Positions 1 to 12,425 are shown, numbered from the stretch's first letter. The stretch is DNA of 64,000 nt from Oscheius onirici (GCA_932521025.1 OW051468.1:2852064-2916063), one strand, 5' to 3'. Numbers and translations: made by a program. The notes: generated by a model from the letters alone, not told the origin.

Positions 1-544
1 CTCCAAAAAAAGATGACGTGCCGTCCTTCCTCAAGATTTTGTTTTGAAATGGTATTCAAATGACTGTTCGGGTCGTGTCAGATCAACTTGTTCTGATAGC
101 GAGAGAAAGACCGGTTGTTGAAATATAGGGAGAAGATGAGAAAAGTTGTGAGCAAACATCGTAAAAGAGAAGAGAGGGAAACGATTTCCGATCAGGTATT
201 GGCTCCATTCAAAATGAATGGAAAGACCTTATGTACGAAGTTTGCCGGGAACTCCCAGAGCTACAACGACCCGTCTGAAGCCTCGCACCGATGAGTCTTG
301 CTAACTGGCACCTGACGGAATGACTGAACACAGGAATGCCGAAACTTCCGAATTTATTAAATAAGTAAAATACATGCTGTCTTATTGAAATTCCAGCAGG
401 TTTCGGAGCGACTTGCTCTTTCTTTTGAAAGTTTTTGAAAGTTCTCCTAGTTTACCTGTCTTCTAACTTTATTCTGCTAAACTTGTAATGAGTTATCACC
501 AGATTAACTTTACAAAATCAGTTTCAAACCTAATTCACTTTTCC

Positions 545-632
545 TGCGCACCAACTCGTAGGGCAAGCCTGCGTATCCATGTTGACTAAATACGGTAGTT
601 GTCGATACGTAGGCTATACGAGTTGGTGCGCA
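545..632. repeat. Short hairpin repeat with TGCGCACCAACTC termini
   Basis: The ends are inverted copies: TGCGCACCAACTCGTA at the left and TACGAGTTGGTGCGCA at the right, and the interior also pairs imperfectly (GCCTGCGTATC against GATACGTAGGC). The element therefore folds into one stem of roughly 40 bp. The same terminal word recurs at 2757, 3109, 3186 and 3270, so this is a small non-autonomous family rather than a chance palindrome. No coding capacity. Confidence 0.7.
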
Positions 633-2786
633 TCAAGAGTAAAAAAAGGCGTGTTTTCGCGTCCTGCACATTGCCCCGACTCTAGTAAACTGAACAGGAT
701 AACTTTGAAATAGACCGGAGCCTCGAACCGACTTCATGTTCCAGCTTTTCAGTTACGCGAAAGTATGGAAAGCCTCAAAATGGCGCTATACCCACTTCCG
801 TATTCAACCGTCGTCAAGCAACAAAAACAGCCCAAAACTTCAATCATGCCCAGGTTCAAAACATGCACTTGAAAAGAAGGAACACAAAGGAAAAAGGTTC
901 TGACTGTACCTCTGTCGTCATCTCGAATACAAGACGCGCTGTCTACGTGGCTTTCTCCTCTCTATTGTTCCCCTCTTCATTTGGACAATAGCTGCACGTG
1001 AGAATAGTATTAATTGGCTTGAGCTGTATAGTCAGAGAATTGGCAGTCCTTTGAATTTTCGTTGCGGGACCAACTGTACAATAATTCAGTGACTCTCAAG
1101 TTGAATGCAAGTACTCGAGCCTTTTTTAGTGCGTGGGGGTTCGTCAGTATGTACTGATAAGAAGACGCCAGAAATAGTACCCGGATATGCTGTGTCTTTG
1201 TTTAGAACTGCCGTGTACTCGGGGATTTATCGGTTGCCACAACTGGTCTTTTTGGCGGGAAGAGATCATAAAGTTGTCAGGGGATGCCCTGGCTGTAAAA
1301 TTGTCATGGCTTCCGGACAGCGGGGGATGTTCAGGGAGAGAGATAAAGAGGAGCACAGATAGAGGGTATAAAAGGATGTTGGAGCAGGATTCACACACAC
1401 CCAGTTTGTAAGCCTATTGTCACCAGAGGTGACATCAATTCTGTGCTCGTTTGCTGAACTTCTGCCGACGTCAAAGCTCGTCTTTAGAATGAAACAATGC
1501 CGAAAAGCTAGTTTTGATCCAGAAATGTCGAAAAGTTAGGGGGTTCGATTCGGTTGAGAAATAACCGAATATGTAGTGCTTCATAGTGTCCAATGCTACA
1601 GATTTTTGCCAGACTGAACAAGTGAAATGTTGTATCCAAAAATATGGACACAAGACGAGTAACTTATGTAATGTTTTCATTTAATTCAGAGATAATATGG
1701 TAAGCTTGGCAAGTAATGTTTGTGGTTTGTTTGTAGTTTAACTTTTTGCAAAGATAGGGTTTGCTCAGCTTCTCAAACTGCGCGACGGGACATTTTATAA
1801 TCGAAAGGGAACTGCAAAACAAAATATTTCAGTCTGCAAGAGTCAAAAAAAGTCACCAAGATTTAAAGACTTTCGAAGGTCCCGTAACAACTTTGGATCA
1901 ATTGGATTCAAAAGCTTTCTACTGCTAAAGCAACTCTGTATGTTTGTCTATTTTTATACGTAGCCACAAAATGAGATTGACGTTAGATTTAGTTAGGATT
2001 AGGAAGTCTAATTGAGAACGACTTAGTCGAGACAAGTTGGGGCTTGTCAAGAGGTTAGGCGAGGTTATTTTGCTTGCTACATTTGTCATCGCTAAGCTAG
2101 CTTTCAACCAAAAGGGTCGTAGACGGCTGGTACTTTTCCAAAAGATCATTCACAAAGATCATGAGCTGATCATTCGGGAAACTGAACTGTTCCAATGGAT
2201 TCCCTACAGAGCACAGAATCCTCGTAGACTACTGCCGCGAATAAAGCCGACACGTGTTCAGCACCTGATGTCACTTTTTGCTGGTCATTGTTGACTTATG
2301 TTGACTTAACCATAGGAGGTTTTTGAAACCAGCAGTTTTCAGTACAAATCAAGACAGTTTGCCGAACATTCAGGACTTACTCTCATCAAAATCTCCGCAA
2401 GTTCTTTAATTCGGGTGTTGTCGGCTCCATCGTGACCGGACGACATTAATTTCATCGGCTACAAGTATGACAAAAATAAAAGAGTGTAGAAAACAAGAGG
2501 CTTAGGAAGTTTTTGGACGGCACACACACACACACGAGGACAGCTGGTTCGGAATTAGGCGAGATTATTGCGTGAGATAAGGAGGCGAGGCATCTCTACA
2601 CCTAGTTATTACCAGTCGTTAAGTGCATAAAATTCGAGAGAGACAAGAGCTCAAATTGATCATTTGAGAGGGTAGTTTCGAGCGGACGGGAGATCAGAAA
2701 AGAACCGAGGTTCTTGATCGAACAGAGACGGAGAGACAATAGGGCATTTCAGACTGCGCACCAACCGGTGTACTGTATCTCAATGC

Positions 2787-2976
2787 TATAGTCTGTTCAA
2801 AATCTAGAGAGCATAATTTACATTGGCCCGCTCTTTTTGGTTGGCTGAGTATACAACATTTACATGATGTATCATCCTACGCAGCTAAATTCCCACCAAT
2901 TTGATGTGAACAAAGTTCTATGAAGAAAGCGCGGGCCAATTCAAATTATGCTCTCTACATTTTGAACAGACTATAT
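2787..2976. mobile_element. MITE with about 46 bp terminal inverted repeats, TA-flanked
   Basis: The left end reads TATAGTCTGTTCAAAAT and continues through GAGAGCATAATT to a GGCCCGCTCTT block. The right end is its near-perfect reverse complement, ending ATTTTGAACAGACTATA. Both ends sit at TA, as expected for Tc1/mariner-type MITEs. A second copy, inverted and lacking one terminus, lies at about 12715-12830, and a diverged fragment is near 57450. The element sits between two TGCGCACCAACTC-type termini (2757 and 3186), so it appears to be nested inside another repeat. Confidence 0.8.
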
Positions 2977-3186
2977 AGTTGGAGAGTTACTGTAACAGTT
3001 AAACTACAGTATCTCCAGAGAGAACAAGAGTTGTTTGGCAGTTTCTGTATCCCCAGAAGAATGTGCCAGGAACTGTTTGTAAGAAGCTCGCCCAGACATA
3101 ACGAACTGTGCACCAACTCACAGAGATTACTGTAGTTTAAGATTGTGAACAGTCGACATTATTTTTCAAGTGCGTATCAAAGAAGG

Positions 3187-4680
3187 AGTTGGTGCGCAGT
3201 CTGACCCCTGTCCCGAGACGAGCCTGGCCTGGGAACTCGTACGCTTATTCGATACGCCGCTAAAAAGAGTTGGTGCGCAGCCAGATTCCAACCTATTACT
3301 AAGAACCCAAAAGTCTCCAGAGAACCTCACTCCTTGTCATGAGATTAGACCGCGTGCGTACCATCACGAGAGAACACACGTTTTGAACTTGAGCAACTTT
3401 GATAGCAGATGGACCTATTTTGGCGGCACAACAGTCTGAAAATGGAAAGAAAGTCGTCAAACAATGGAATCGCTACAAGGCAAATACGAAGGTGGAATAA
3501 CAGAAGAAGGGACCAACGACTTCAGTCCATGCAAAATGTCATAGTCTGATTCATTTTGTGAATAATTTGGCCGAATTGAACGGGGCAAGATAGTCAGCTA
3601 CATGTTTTCGAACCTAGTGCAGCAACAAGCCATCTTTTCAGTGATTTTTAGCAATTGTGCCTCACAGGATATGGGAACTTCGCCTGGCAATCCTATGTTT
3701 GGTATGTATATTTTGGTTCTGAAGCTCTTTGAATTTCAAAAAAGGCTCTATGGCTCTTCGAAACAAGGGTTGTAACGTCTGCCTACAGTTAGTTATTCCG
3801 CAATCTGTCCCACTGTACCCTGATTCTTTCCGCCTCGACTAAGTTCTTCTGGAGGTTCTGTCCAAACTGGAGCAAAGTTTCCTCAGAAATTATATTTTTT
3901 TTACTAATTATCTTGATCTTTTGTAAAGGAAGCTTTTTTTGTTTTGTTTTGGAAAAGTTTCTTTGACGAAGGTAATTAGTCAGTTTTGAATAAAACTGTT
4001 AAGGGGATATTTTGGGTAGATCTGATGATACTTCTAGGCGAGTAAAAGTAGGCGAAAAGAACCAGGGACAGATTAATTGCAACAGAAGGGAAATTTCTAA
4101 TTCTAGCCCTAGTAAGGCTAACCTTATATAACAAAACAAAAAAAAACTTTATCAGATCTTCCCTCACAAACCAGGCAAACAAACAGACAGACAGACTGAT
4201 TGTCAGACCAACCGAAAGAGATTAAAGTTTCCTGTTCTATCCTATTTAAAACTCAGACACATGGGAACTTTCGGACTCGAACGGCCCCATACAATCCAGG
4301 AAGTTGTCGCCAGCATCACAAGAAGACCTTTTTTGCTTTAAAATCTTGCAAGTTCGAAACTAACAATAAGACATGTGCTTGCTTATTCCAGGGAATCAAA
4401 AGACGAATACTAGCTAGAGGCTGCTAGAGTCGAGGGTGTCAACAATCAATTCCCCACTTTACAAGCTTTTTCATTGCACGAGTTTCTGCTAGTAGCTCTC
4501 TTTTGAAAAGTCAACATGCCAGTTCTGTTTAGGTCCAGCTCGCTCTTCAAGATATGTGATAATCGGCCTGTGACGTCAATAGAAACGGCGATAACTCAAG
4601 GTACGGGCCTCCTTATCGTGTCGGGAGACAGTTCCCAGGCTCGTCTCGGGACAGGGATCTGTCCCGGGTCTGAACCGGTG
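3187..4680. repeat. Inverted-repeat pair about 1.4 kb apart, possible element ends
   Basis: Around 3204-3237 the sequence CCTGTCCCGAGACGAGCCTG followed by GGGAAC occurs, and the same words are present in reverse complement at about 4633-4660. Similarity extends outward on both sides (a CAGAC/TCTGAC word before the block). This is the arrangement expected of terminal inverted repeats of a DNA transposon. The interior has no recognisable transposase, so it would be non-autonomous or decayed. It could also be two independent insertions. Confidence 0.35.
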
Positions 4681-5243
4681 AACTGATCTGGAGGAGGCAA
4701 ACTGGTTCCAGACTCTGTTCAGACTAATTTTTGATAGTCTATGAGAGAAACAGTACAGAAGACTCTTATTGACGCAAAACCTTCTTTACAGCATTCTGGG
4801 ACAGTCATCAGTCTCACCGGATATACTGATCTCCTTAAATTGGATCTGGTCCAAGTTCAGATCTATCCAAAAAGGTTGTGGACAGTCCAGCGGAATAAGA
4901 GTACAGAGTCATTGGTATCCATGTTCAGAAAGCGATTTAGCCTGATTCACACCTGATCGGAAGAGTCTGGTCTTGTCCAGATGGGATAGGTCTAACTCTC
5001 TGAATTTCTCTCTCAACTTTGATTTCTGACCACACGACTAGAGCAACACAAAAATATTGATACTATCCACTCTCTGTATCAAGATCGCAAAACAAGTGAC
5101 CAAGAGAGAAAAGGCTGGGTCCAAAGAATCCTCGAGTTTGTCGCCTCTCTGGTTTTACAACCGCTCTCGGTTTTCCGGTACCCGTCCCTCACGTCACTTT
5201 TCCCATCATTCCACATTCCCATTTCATCAGCACAAAAACCAAC

Positions 5244-5899
5244 CTGAACGAGTTTTCCGAAAGCATTGCTGTAGGAGTTCTTGTCAAAATTGTCCTCACC
5301 AACAATTTGGCTGAGAGTTGGAGGTTCTTCGATCACTTTGGAGGGTTCGATGGCGGTAGGAGTCTGTCGGGGAGTGGGAAAGGGGAAACAACTGATGATC
5401 TGGAAGTACTGACTGACTGACTGACTGACTGACTGACTGACTGACTGACTGACTGACTGACTGACTGACTGACTGACTGACTGACTGACTGACTGACTGA
5501 CTGACTGACTGACTGACTGACTGACTGACTGACTGACCTGCATGAGTTTCTCTTGAGTTGGAGGAAGTGGCGACTGATCCTCACTGCTCCAATGATGTTC
5601 CAGTACACTGGGAGTAGGAATGGGACACTGGTTACTGGAAGCCGTCGAGTCGACTCTAAAGTTACAAAAAGTAAAGAGGATTAAAAAGAGTCACCTGAAC
5701 TTGATCAGCTTCAGCGGTCGTTTAACTTTGGGGCTCTTCTCCTTGGGCGGAACGACCGTGACACTCTCATCCTCTATGCTATAGCTGAACAGGTTTTTCC
5801 TGTCTCTCATTACGTGCAAAAGTCTCACTGTTTTTGAAATTTCCAGCAGCCGCGACTGCTCTTCTTCCGAGGGGTGCTGGTAGCGCCTCCCATTATTTT
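5244..5899 (-). CDS. Three internal exons of an unrecognised protein
   Basis: Minus-strand exons are 5899-5695, 5655-5538 and 5399-5244. Each has a consensus acceptor and donor, the reading phase agrees across the first junction, and the frame stays open. The first exon reads HPSEEEQSRLLEISKTVRLL and then a basic KSPKVKRPLKLIKF stretch; the second and third are Ser/Pro-rich, ending FDKNSYSNAFGKLVQ. I do not recognise the family. The start and end are not found: the first exon opens at an acceptor and the last closes at a donor (CAG/GTTGGT), so this is an internal part of a larger gene. The second intron is made almost wholly of a TCAG microsatellite. Confidence 0.6.
5409..5537. repeat. (CTGA)n / (TCAG)n microsatellite, about 32 units
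   Basis: About 129 bases of nearly perfect 4-bp repeat. On the minus strand it forms nearly all of the intron 5537-5400: the donor is CAG/GTCAGT and the acceptor TACTTCCAG, with TCAG units between. The intron is 138 bp, a multiple of three, and contains no stop, so an unspliced transcript would encode a run of Ser-Val-Ser-Gln repeats in frame with both exons. Every unit also contains an AG and a GTCAGT-like donor. Confidence 0.9.
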
Positions 5900-8714
5900 C
5901 TGAAAGTTAAATTAATTCTGGCGCGAAGAAAAAAGACTCTTGTTTTCTAGAGAACAAGACTCGTTTGACTAGAACATAATTCGTGACGCAGACCGGGGTT
6001 CATGTTTTGCCTCTCTCTCTTAACCGAACAGTACAAAAACAAGATCATTTTGCACAGAAACTCGTCTCCAGTATACTCTTAATAGGGAAAACTGTTCCCG
6101 AGATCAGATTCCGATCATTGATGACTGCCAAACTGTGATAAGGTGGGAATTACGGGGCGATGCAAAACAGGGGATCGACAGTTTTTCTGAGAAGCTTATC
6201 ACGTGTGCAAGAGGGGAAACGATTGACTAACGGTACAAATATCTATTTTTTTGTGATGAAACGATATTTACTATCACTCTAATGATATAATTTCTTCCGG
6301 AATCCTCAGAAAAGAAGAGCATTAATGGCACAGTGCTAAGATGTTCTCTTGAAAAACAAAGGGCCCATGGTTCGATTCAGATGCATATATTCCTTATTTT
6401 TCGAGTTCCAAGGCTTTCGAGTAAGGATGGAAAAGTAGCTGAGAGAAAACAAGATGGAGAAGTTTTGAGACGAAAATGGAGATAGTGACGAATACCAATG
6501 AGCATCCAGTCTCGAGTCTTTTAGGCCCCCCGTCATCTGATATTTGTAAAGCCAAAAGTTATCATAATTTTTCTTCTCTTGAGTTGTAGAGCAATTAGAG
6601 CCGTTCAAAACTTAGCTAAAACTTGAAAATGGTAAAACTATTTTTTAACTCACAAAAAACAGCAATAAATTATGTTATCGAATAGCTGAAACAGCAGGGT
6701 TCACATCAGAAAAGGCAAAAAGTATCCTTCGAAAAACTCACTATTTTGTTCGATGAATAGAAAGAGAATCAGCAGTTTAAACACTGTGAGAATTCGTATT
6801 TTAAACCTGACTTTTGACCGAATTGGGAACGATTTGCTGGCCTAATCGAACGCTGATTTGAAACATGTGCTAAACGACTCACATTGCCTATTCATGTTTG
6901 GGAGGGAGAGGATTAAAACGGGTTGTGGAGAGAACTGTCAATGTTGACAATGTTCGACAATAGAGGGAGTGGTTTTTCACGCGGCGACCCTATTATAGGA
7001 GAGAGTTCATAAAAGTGAGAGGCGGATTTCCAGAAACTCTCTGATCTGGTCACATGAGCGACTGTGGGTGAATGGTCAGAGACGCGCGCGCGACCTTTTC
7101 TGTTCTTTTCTCCTATCATCGTGTCGGAAACGAGATGGTGTGTGTAATTTCAAAGGGGACAACAAAAGGAGAAGGAAGTCTCTCACCTTGAAGCAGCTGA
7201 AGTCGAACATGAAACGGCGACCACAGCGCGCCCTAAAGCAGATCGATCAGATCGTGAGAAAAATCAGAGACGAGAGAAAATGGAGAGAGGGGGATAGAGA
7301 CAGAAAGACAGTGAGTACGAATGGTCCGTTTACTTTAGCCTCTCCCTTCAAAGATTCGGCTTTGGGAAGAATTCTCAATTTTCGACTTCATTCTCCAGTT
7401 TTGTGATTTAAGCAAACTTGTAGTATTTGCTTGTAGTACAAGCTCTATAACTTTGCAAAACCTCGAAAATCTTGATAACGTTTTTGTAACAGTTAGAAAA
7501 AGATTCTCTTGTTGCCTGGTACTTCAAGCTAAAAAACAGCAGTTCAGAGATTTTACTGTGAGGTCAGCATTCTCACTGAGGTTTTTCAACAAGTTCAAAA
7601 TTTAGAAGAAGGCTGAAGTTATCCCAGAGAGACGGAAAGAGACTAACTAGTTGAAGAAGTTAAAGAAGTTTGTATAGTTACTCTGCATACAAGTTTCGGT
7701 GTGGAAAACAGCAGCTTCCAGGGCGGACTGTATGGGCTGTAAACTGGCCAGAGATAATGAGCGAGAGAACCCCATGATGACAGAAGGGGAATGCGACCCG
7801 AACAGGTCACATTGATCTGTAGTCTACAAAGATTGGAAACAATTGGAAGAAGGGACAGTTACGTCAATGGGTCAAAATTGTGCTGAAAGAAGACGACAGA
7901 GAGTGTGTGAATCAGGTCGGCCCTATGACGAAGCACACGCGCGACATCACGACTTTTGACAATTTTATTGGCGAAGACGATCTCTTCGAGAATACTAAGT
8001 TTTTCCGAGGAAGACACACATGCTTTGCGCCGAATGTTTTGGTAAGATGATGTAGACTCTCTCCCATTTTTTTGGCGGAAAGACGAAAAAAGAAACGGAT
8101 CAATCTGAACACGCGTAAGTAAACATATCGGGGTGTAACAGACTGTTTATTCAACTGTTTTTCTTTTGACCTTGACCAAAGACTTTTAAAATTGGCGTCT
8201 CTCCCGTCCCATAGAATTGAACAAGATGTCAAAAAAAGACGACCGGAAATGTCACACGTGCTGTCAAGCCCGGCAGGCCGCGATGCGAAAGAGAACTGTA
8301 TCGATTTTGCCCCCAGCTTCACTCTGAACTTTTCCCTCTCTCCCCATTTCGACTTTCCCTTTGAGCAAAGAGTTCGAATAAGTTCCTGAGGAAATATAGT
8401 AGAAAGTCATACTCTTATATCGGGTCAGCGATGTGAAACTTTCTGGTACATCCAATAGGTCCTCTGTTGTCTACTAATTCTGAACCTGAACAATGAAAAG
8501 TTAATCTAACCACTACATTTTTATTCGCAGAGAGAATTACCCGAATTGTCATCGGAATACACGCACTCCCCCACGTTCGCATAAAATCCGCCTTATCGTT
8601 TTAACGTTTCGATCAAAATATCAAACGGAAAAGTCTCATAATTGCACGGCTGTACCGGGAACAAAGAGGGGAGAGAGTACAGTTTCAGGTACTTTTGTAC
8701 TACATTTGGCCACT
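5900..8714. other. No confident gene; one weak exon candidate inside
   Basis: AT-rich sequence with no recognisable domain. The open frame at 7068-7406 (plus) is low-complexity Arg/Lys and I do not support it. A weak candidate exon at 7925-8041 is listed separately. A degenerate copy of the dispersed CTACAACTTTGCAAAAC repeat is at about 7440-7480. Upstream exons of the gene at 5244-5899 may be here. Confidence 0.4.
7925..8041 (+). CDS. Weak candidate exon, unknown protein
   Basis: An ATG opens 39 codons reading MTKHTRDITTFDNFIGEDD and so on, with a good GTAAGA donor immediately after. The same frame is open upstream to about 7830. Composition is protein-like, but no partner exon or family was recognised on either side, so this may be chance. 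Confidence 0.25.
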
Positions 8715-9475
8715 TTGATACATCGTATTGATCTGAATTTTTGGCTCATAGTAGCCACATATATGGCCAATATTACCCCAAATTTTCAGTCGATTTGCTT
8801 TTTCTATCTTAGTTTACGGGTCGAAGTACTGAATGAAATATTGTCTATTTTTCATGTTTTTCGGTCATAACTTTTTTATATTGCAATCTCTGGACTTCTC
8901 TATACCTTTCCCACAGAGACTTTTTTATGCTCCGTACTTGACAGCAACAGCAACTTGAATGATTTTGTAGTTTAAAAGTTTAAGTTTCCCTAAATTTGTC
9001 ACTTTTTGGCAAAAGTAGGCATTTTGAAATCATCATATCTCCGTGGTTATTCAAGATAGCTTCGATTTTCCGACGGCATTCGAAAAAGCTTGTCAAGAGC
9101 TATCAGATTATAGAACAGCATAAGAACACCGAAAAGTTTTTTCCAACTTCTCTTTTGAACGTCTGAACTTTTGCTAAGTTTCGAGCAAATATTCATGATG
9201 TGTCAAGTTTCGCTTAACGCAGGCCAAGAAATTTTCATACCGTAAAATATCTAAAGAACTATTTACAGAATCTTGCTCTTTCGAGGATTTGTAGAGCAAA
9301 TAAAAAGGAAAGAAAATTCCCTGATCCGTGATACCCCCATCATGAATATTTGCTCGAAACTTAGCAAAAGTTCAGACGTTCAAAAGAGAAGTTGGAAAAA
9401 ACTTTTCGGTGGGGTAATATCGGTCATATATGTGGCTACTATGAGCCAAAAATTCAGATCAATACGATGTACCAT
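8715..9475. mobile_element. Fold-back element with an interrupted left arm
   Basis: Two arm pairs are visible. The outer pair is 8715-8779 with 9411-9475 (shared word CATCGTATTGATCTGAATTT). The inner pair is 9129-9200 with 9338-9410 (shared word CCAACTTCTCTTTTGAACGT), essentially perfect. The right arm is continuous (9338-9475), but the left arm is split by about 350 bp (8780-9128), so one side has gained or lost a block. The loop is about 140 bp. No transposase is visible. This is a non-autonomous DNA element or fold-back transposon. Confidence 0.8.
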
Positions 9476-12139
9476 CGAGGCGCTAGACCCGAATAGGAAG
9501 TAATTAGGGCACCACCCTGTATAAAAAAATAAAGTTAAATATTTAAGTATTTGTACAAGCTAACGAGTTATAAACTTGGGTAAATTTCCGGTTCATGTTA
9601 AGTCTTAAAGTCTTACTAACTGCATTTGAAGTATTCAGCACACAGTTAAAGACTTTAAGGAATTGTGCCCTTGTACTTCCAGAGTACACAGTCTTTCTGT
9701 TTCTCTTCCCTGAAAGGATACCAAAATGTCTCTGTACCTTCATCTCATGACTCACAACATTAAAACCTAAGATCAGTCCAGGTCAAAATCCCGAACAGGA
9801 GAGTCTACTCGACAAGGTCGTTAAGTAGCGAATGACTCTATTAAAGAGGTCATTTCCTCTCATCTTATCAGATCTTCTGGAAGTGTTCCAAACGGAATTC
9901 TAGAGCAAAATAAAGTGGGAGAGAAATGACGAGTAGACGCCTAAAGATGGACTATCAAACACGGGATTAAATCGCGAAAGAGTGTGAGCTGAAAACGATA
10001 AGACTAGTTCAGGAAGAGAGAAAGATGGCACGGCGGGTTATCAGGACACACAAAGAGCTCGATTTACGAGCCGGAGGATGCCAGAAACGGGTCGAGAGTG
10101 ATGTTGATTGAAGAACTGAAAGAAAGATAGGAGAGGCTTTTTGAAAGTGTGGGAGAGCGGAGCTTATCAGAAAGAGCTACTGGAAAGGCATTCGGGTACA
10201 GTTGGAGATAACAGAATCTTCTTTCTTCAAGATGTCGTATTGGATCGAAAAGAATTTATATGTGTGGCAAAATTGTTTTCCTTGAGAAGCACCAAAAATG
10301 AAAATCCGAAGGACAGACGACAAGTGCGCCCATTTTGAAGACAATCGGGTGCTTTGATGAAATTTAGAGTTTTAAAGAAAAATAAATGTTAACGACTACA
10401 TCTTAAAGTACCGTACCAATCCAGGCAAAAATAACTGTTCGGCCTAAAAATGGACTTAACTCTGAAAAATGGCTAGTACTCGGAGCAGGAACATAGCCAA
10501 GAAGGTCACTTCAAACAAAAAAATTAAAATCCTTGTGATGTTTTTGAATGTCTCACAAAATTTAAAACTGTGTCGAAAAAAGGCATGTATGCGCATGCAG
10601 ATTGTGAAATCCAATAGTGAGGAAAGAGTGAGTGCAGTCGAGATGTGTTAAATTGTACCGGAAGAAACTCCGAACACTTTTTCCAATTGACAGGATGCAG
10701 AAGAAGTGAGCTGATGGGAGATATGGTGTTCGTAAATTGAAGAACAAACGTGGCGGGAGGAGACTCTGTGGTCAGGATACAGTGTGTCCCAAAAAGATGA
10801 CCATACTTGTCAATGTTCAATAGATCTAGTTTCTGAAATAAAATATAACAAGGTTGGGAACGCACTTCCAGGGCTAAAGTAGAAATTCATGACTTCGCTC
10901 TTTCACGGATCCCTAGTCGTGGTTTCCTTTTCATTCTTCCTTTGTTACTCTCCTCCAGTCACTCTCCCTGACCCTCCAAAGAACCTACCGAAATTGTATT
11001 GGAACCCGCTCCCTCCCAAGCCTAATTTCAAAATGTAGGACCTGAACGGATCGGCTGGCCCTATCTTTAGTGAGTCTCAGTCCTACTGTCCCCTCCCTTC
11101 TCCAATCGTCACTCTGTTCCAGTCACACAACCCCAATAAGAAACTACCAAAGTCGTTAGGACACTTCGCGCACTTGCTTTTTTCTTTCTCTACCATTTAC
11201 GATGTCCCCATCGGCATGTTCCCTTTCTTCTATCTAATTTTTACCTCCTGTCCCTGTATCCCTTCATGTAATTACCGTGTGCATATCCTTCCCTGTTCCT
11301 ATTTCTATGTTCTCATGTGCTCCTCTAACCCTGTTCTCCAGTTGTGATATCGTCCCGTTGGAGCTGCAGTTATAGTCGAAACCCCCCTTGAACGCTTTCC
11401 CGTATACCCGCACTTCTCTACTGTCTGGAATCTCCCCAGTCAAAAATAATCCAAGTCCACACACTTGCTAATTGACTTGTCGAGACCTGTTAAAACTCCC
11501 GATTTCACAAATCTCCCCTAATAATTGCCAATTAGAGCTTCAGACACACACACAGACTTGGGAGCAATTTATAGTGGATGTTCTTCTTTGATTATTTGGA
11601 CGTTAACTTCTCCAGACTCTTCAATCTCGTATTGACACCGTCCTCCGCATACCTCCAAAGTTTTTTTTACTGTTCTTCTCTTTCCCTGTTACATTACTTT
11701 CTTTTCCCCATACTGTATCTACCTATGTATTGCTGGTTTTTTTTTTCAAATTTGTAGTAGACCGATATTATGTTTCTCCCATCGTTCTGTGAACTAAAAA
11801 AGCTGATTCGAGATGGAACATATTTTATCACAAAAGTGGGAAAAATGTGAGTGTGGGAAACAGATTCATCAGCAACAAGAAAGTAGTATCAAGAATGGAC
11901 TCGCAAACCAATTGAACTACTTCGATGACGGTAGATTGCGAAGATATAGACTGATCTCTTGTTTGAGTTTCACGAAATCTCCTACTTTATCATCCCAGTT
12001 GAAGTAGGCCGCATTTGTCAACTTATTCTGAATCGAATGACGTAGATTTGTGAAAGGACTATTGGCAGGTCCCAGCCTCTTTCCATGGCCAAAATAATGT
12101 TGTTGAGACATACAAAGAAAAGCGACACCTTCACGTCGC
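9476..12139. other. Intergenic tract with relic repeat; no gene seen
   Basis: No convincing exon. From about 10850 to 11650 the sequence is pyrimidine-rich and shares several blocks with 13750-14080: a CTTCCAGGGCTAAAGT word with a preceding AACGC, and GGGAGCAATTTA followed by GTGG. These look like two diverged copies of one repeat. The block around 10850 translates to NKVGNALPGLK, which resembles the terminal KxWNxLP motif of some LINE reverse transcriptases; that link is only a suggestion. Confidence 0.4.
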
Positions 12140-12425
12140 GTGCTTCCCCGTCCCAAAAATGGTTTAGTCCTTCATATACTTTCAGTGCAGTTAGGGTGGG
12201 CTTCATTTTTCAACGACAAGGAGGTCTACTACTCAAAGATGACTCCATTGAAACTGAAAAAGAAGCTGTTCGAAATGAAGGTCTTACCCACGTTACTATA
12301 CGGACTGGAAGGAGCCAGTTTAAAGAAGACGGAAGAAACGGCTCTAGCTATTGCTCAGCGAAAAATGGAGAGAAAGATGGTCGGCTTGTCGCTTCTGGAT
12401 CATATCTCGAATGAGACCATGTTTA
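12140..12425 (+). mobile_element. LINE reverse-transcriptase C-terminal relic
   Basis: One open frame reads GWASFFNDKEVYY, then LKKKLFEMKVLPTLLYG, then AQRKMERKMVGLSLLDHIS. These match the tail of animal non-LTR endonuclease/reverse-transcriptase polyproteins, whose signatures include VLPALLYG and RAMERKMLGL.LKDRI. The catalytic part and the 5' half are absent, and the copy stops at a poly-G/poly-C hairpin (12421-12494). The block that would follow in a full-length element is represented by a separate relic at 59875-60135 on the other strand. Truncated and inactive. Confidence 0.8.

Larger units (their letters stand above)
1..5243. other. Repeat-rich stretch without a confident gene
   Basis: I see no frame combining an ATG, protein-like composition and good splice sites. 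Short open frames such as 1105-1362 and 2037-2294 look random. What can be supported is repeats: the hairpin at 545-632, the MITE at 2787-2976, further TGCGCACCAACTC termini around 2757-3283, an inverted pair at 3204-3237 and 4633-4660, and a (CA)n run near 2520-2535. Additional downstream exons of the minus-strand gene at 5244-5899 could lie here unrecognised. Confidence 0.5.

Noticed and set aside
1105..1411. Overlapping frames on both strands
   Set aside because: Mutually overlapping in three frames with no codon bias; ordinary noise.
5409..5537. CRISPR-like array
   Set aside because: Uniform 4-bp units with no spacers, in a eukaryotic intron; a microsatellite.
5079..5543. 154-codon minus frame rich in Ser-Val-Ser-Gln repeats
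   Set aside because: The repeat part is best explained as a microsatellite intron with consensus splice sites, and the downstream part past 5244 loses coding character.
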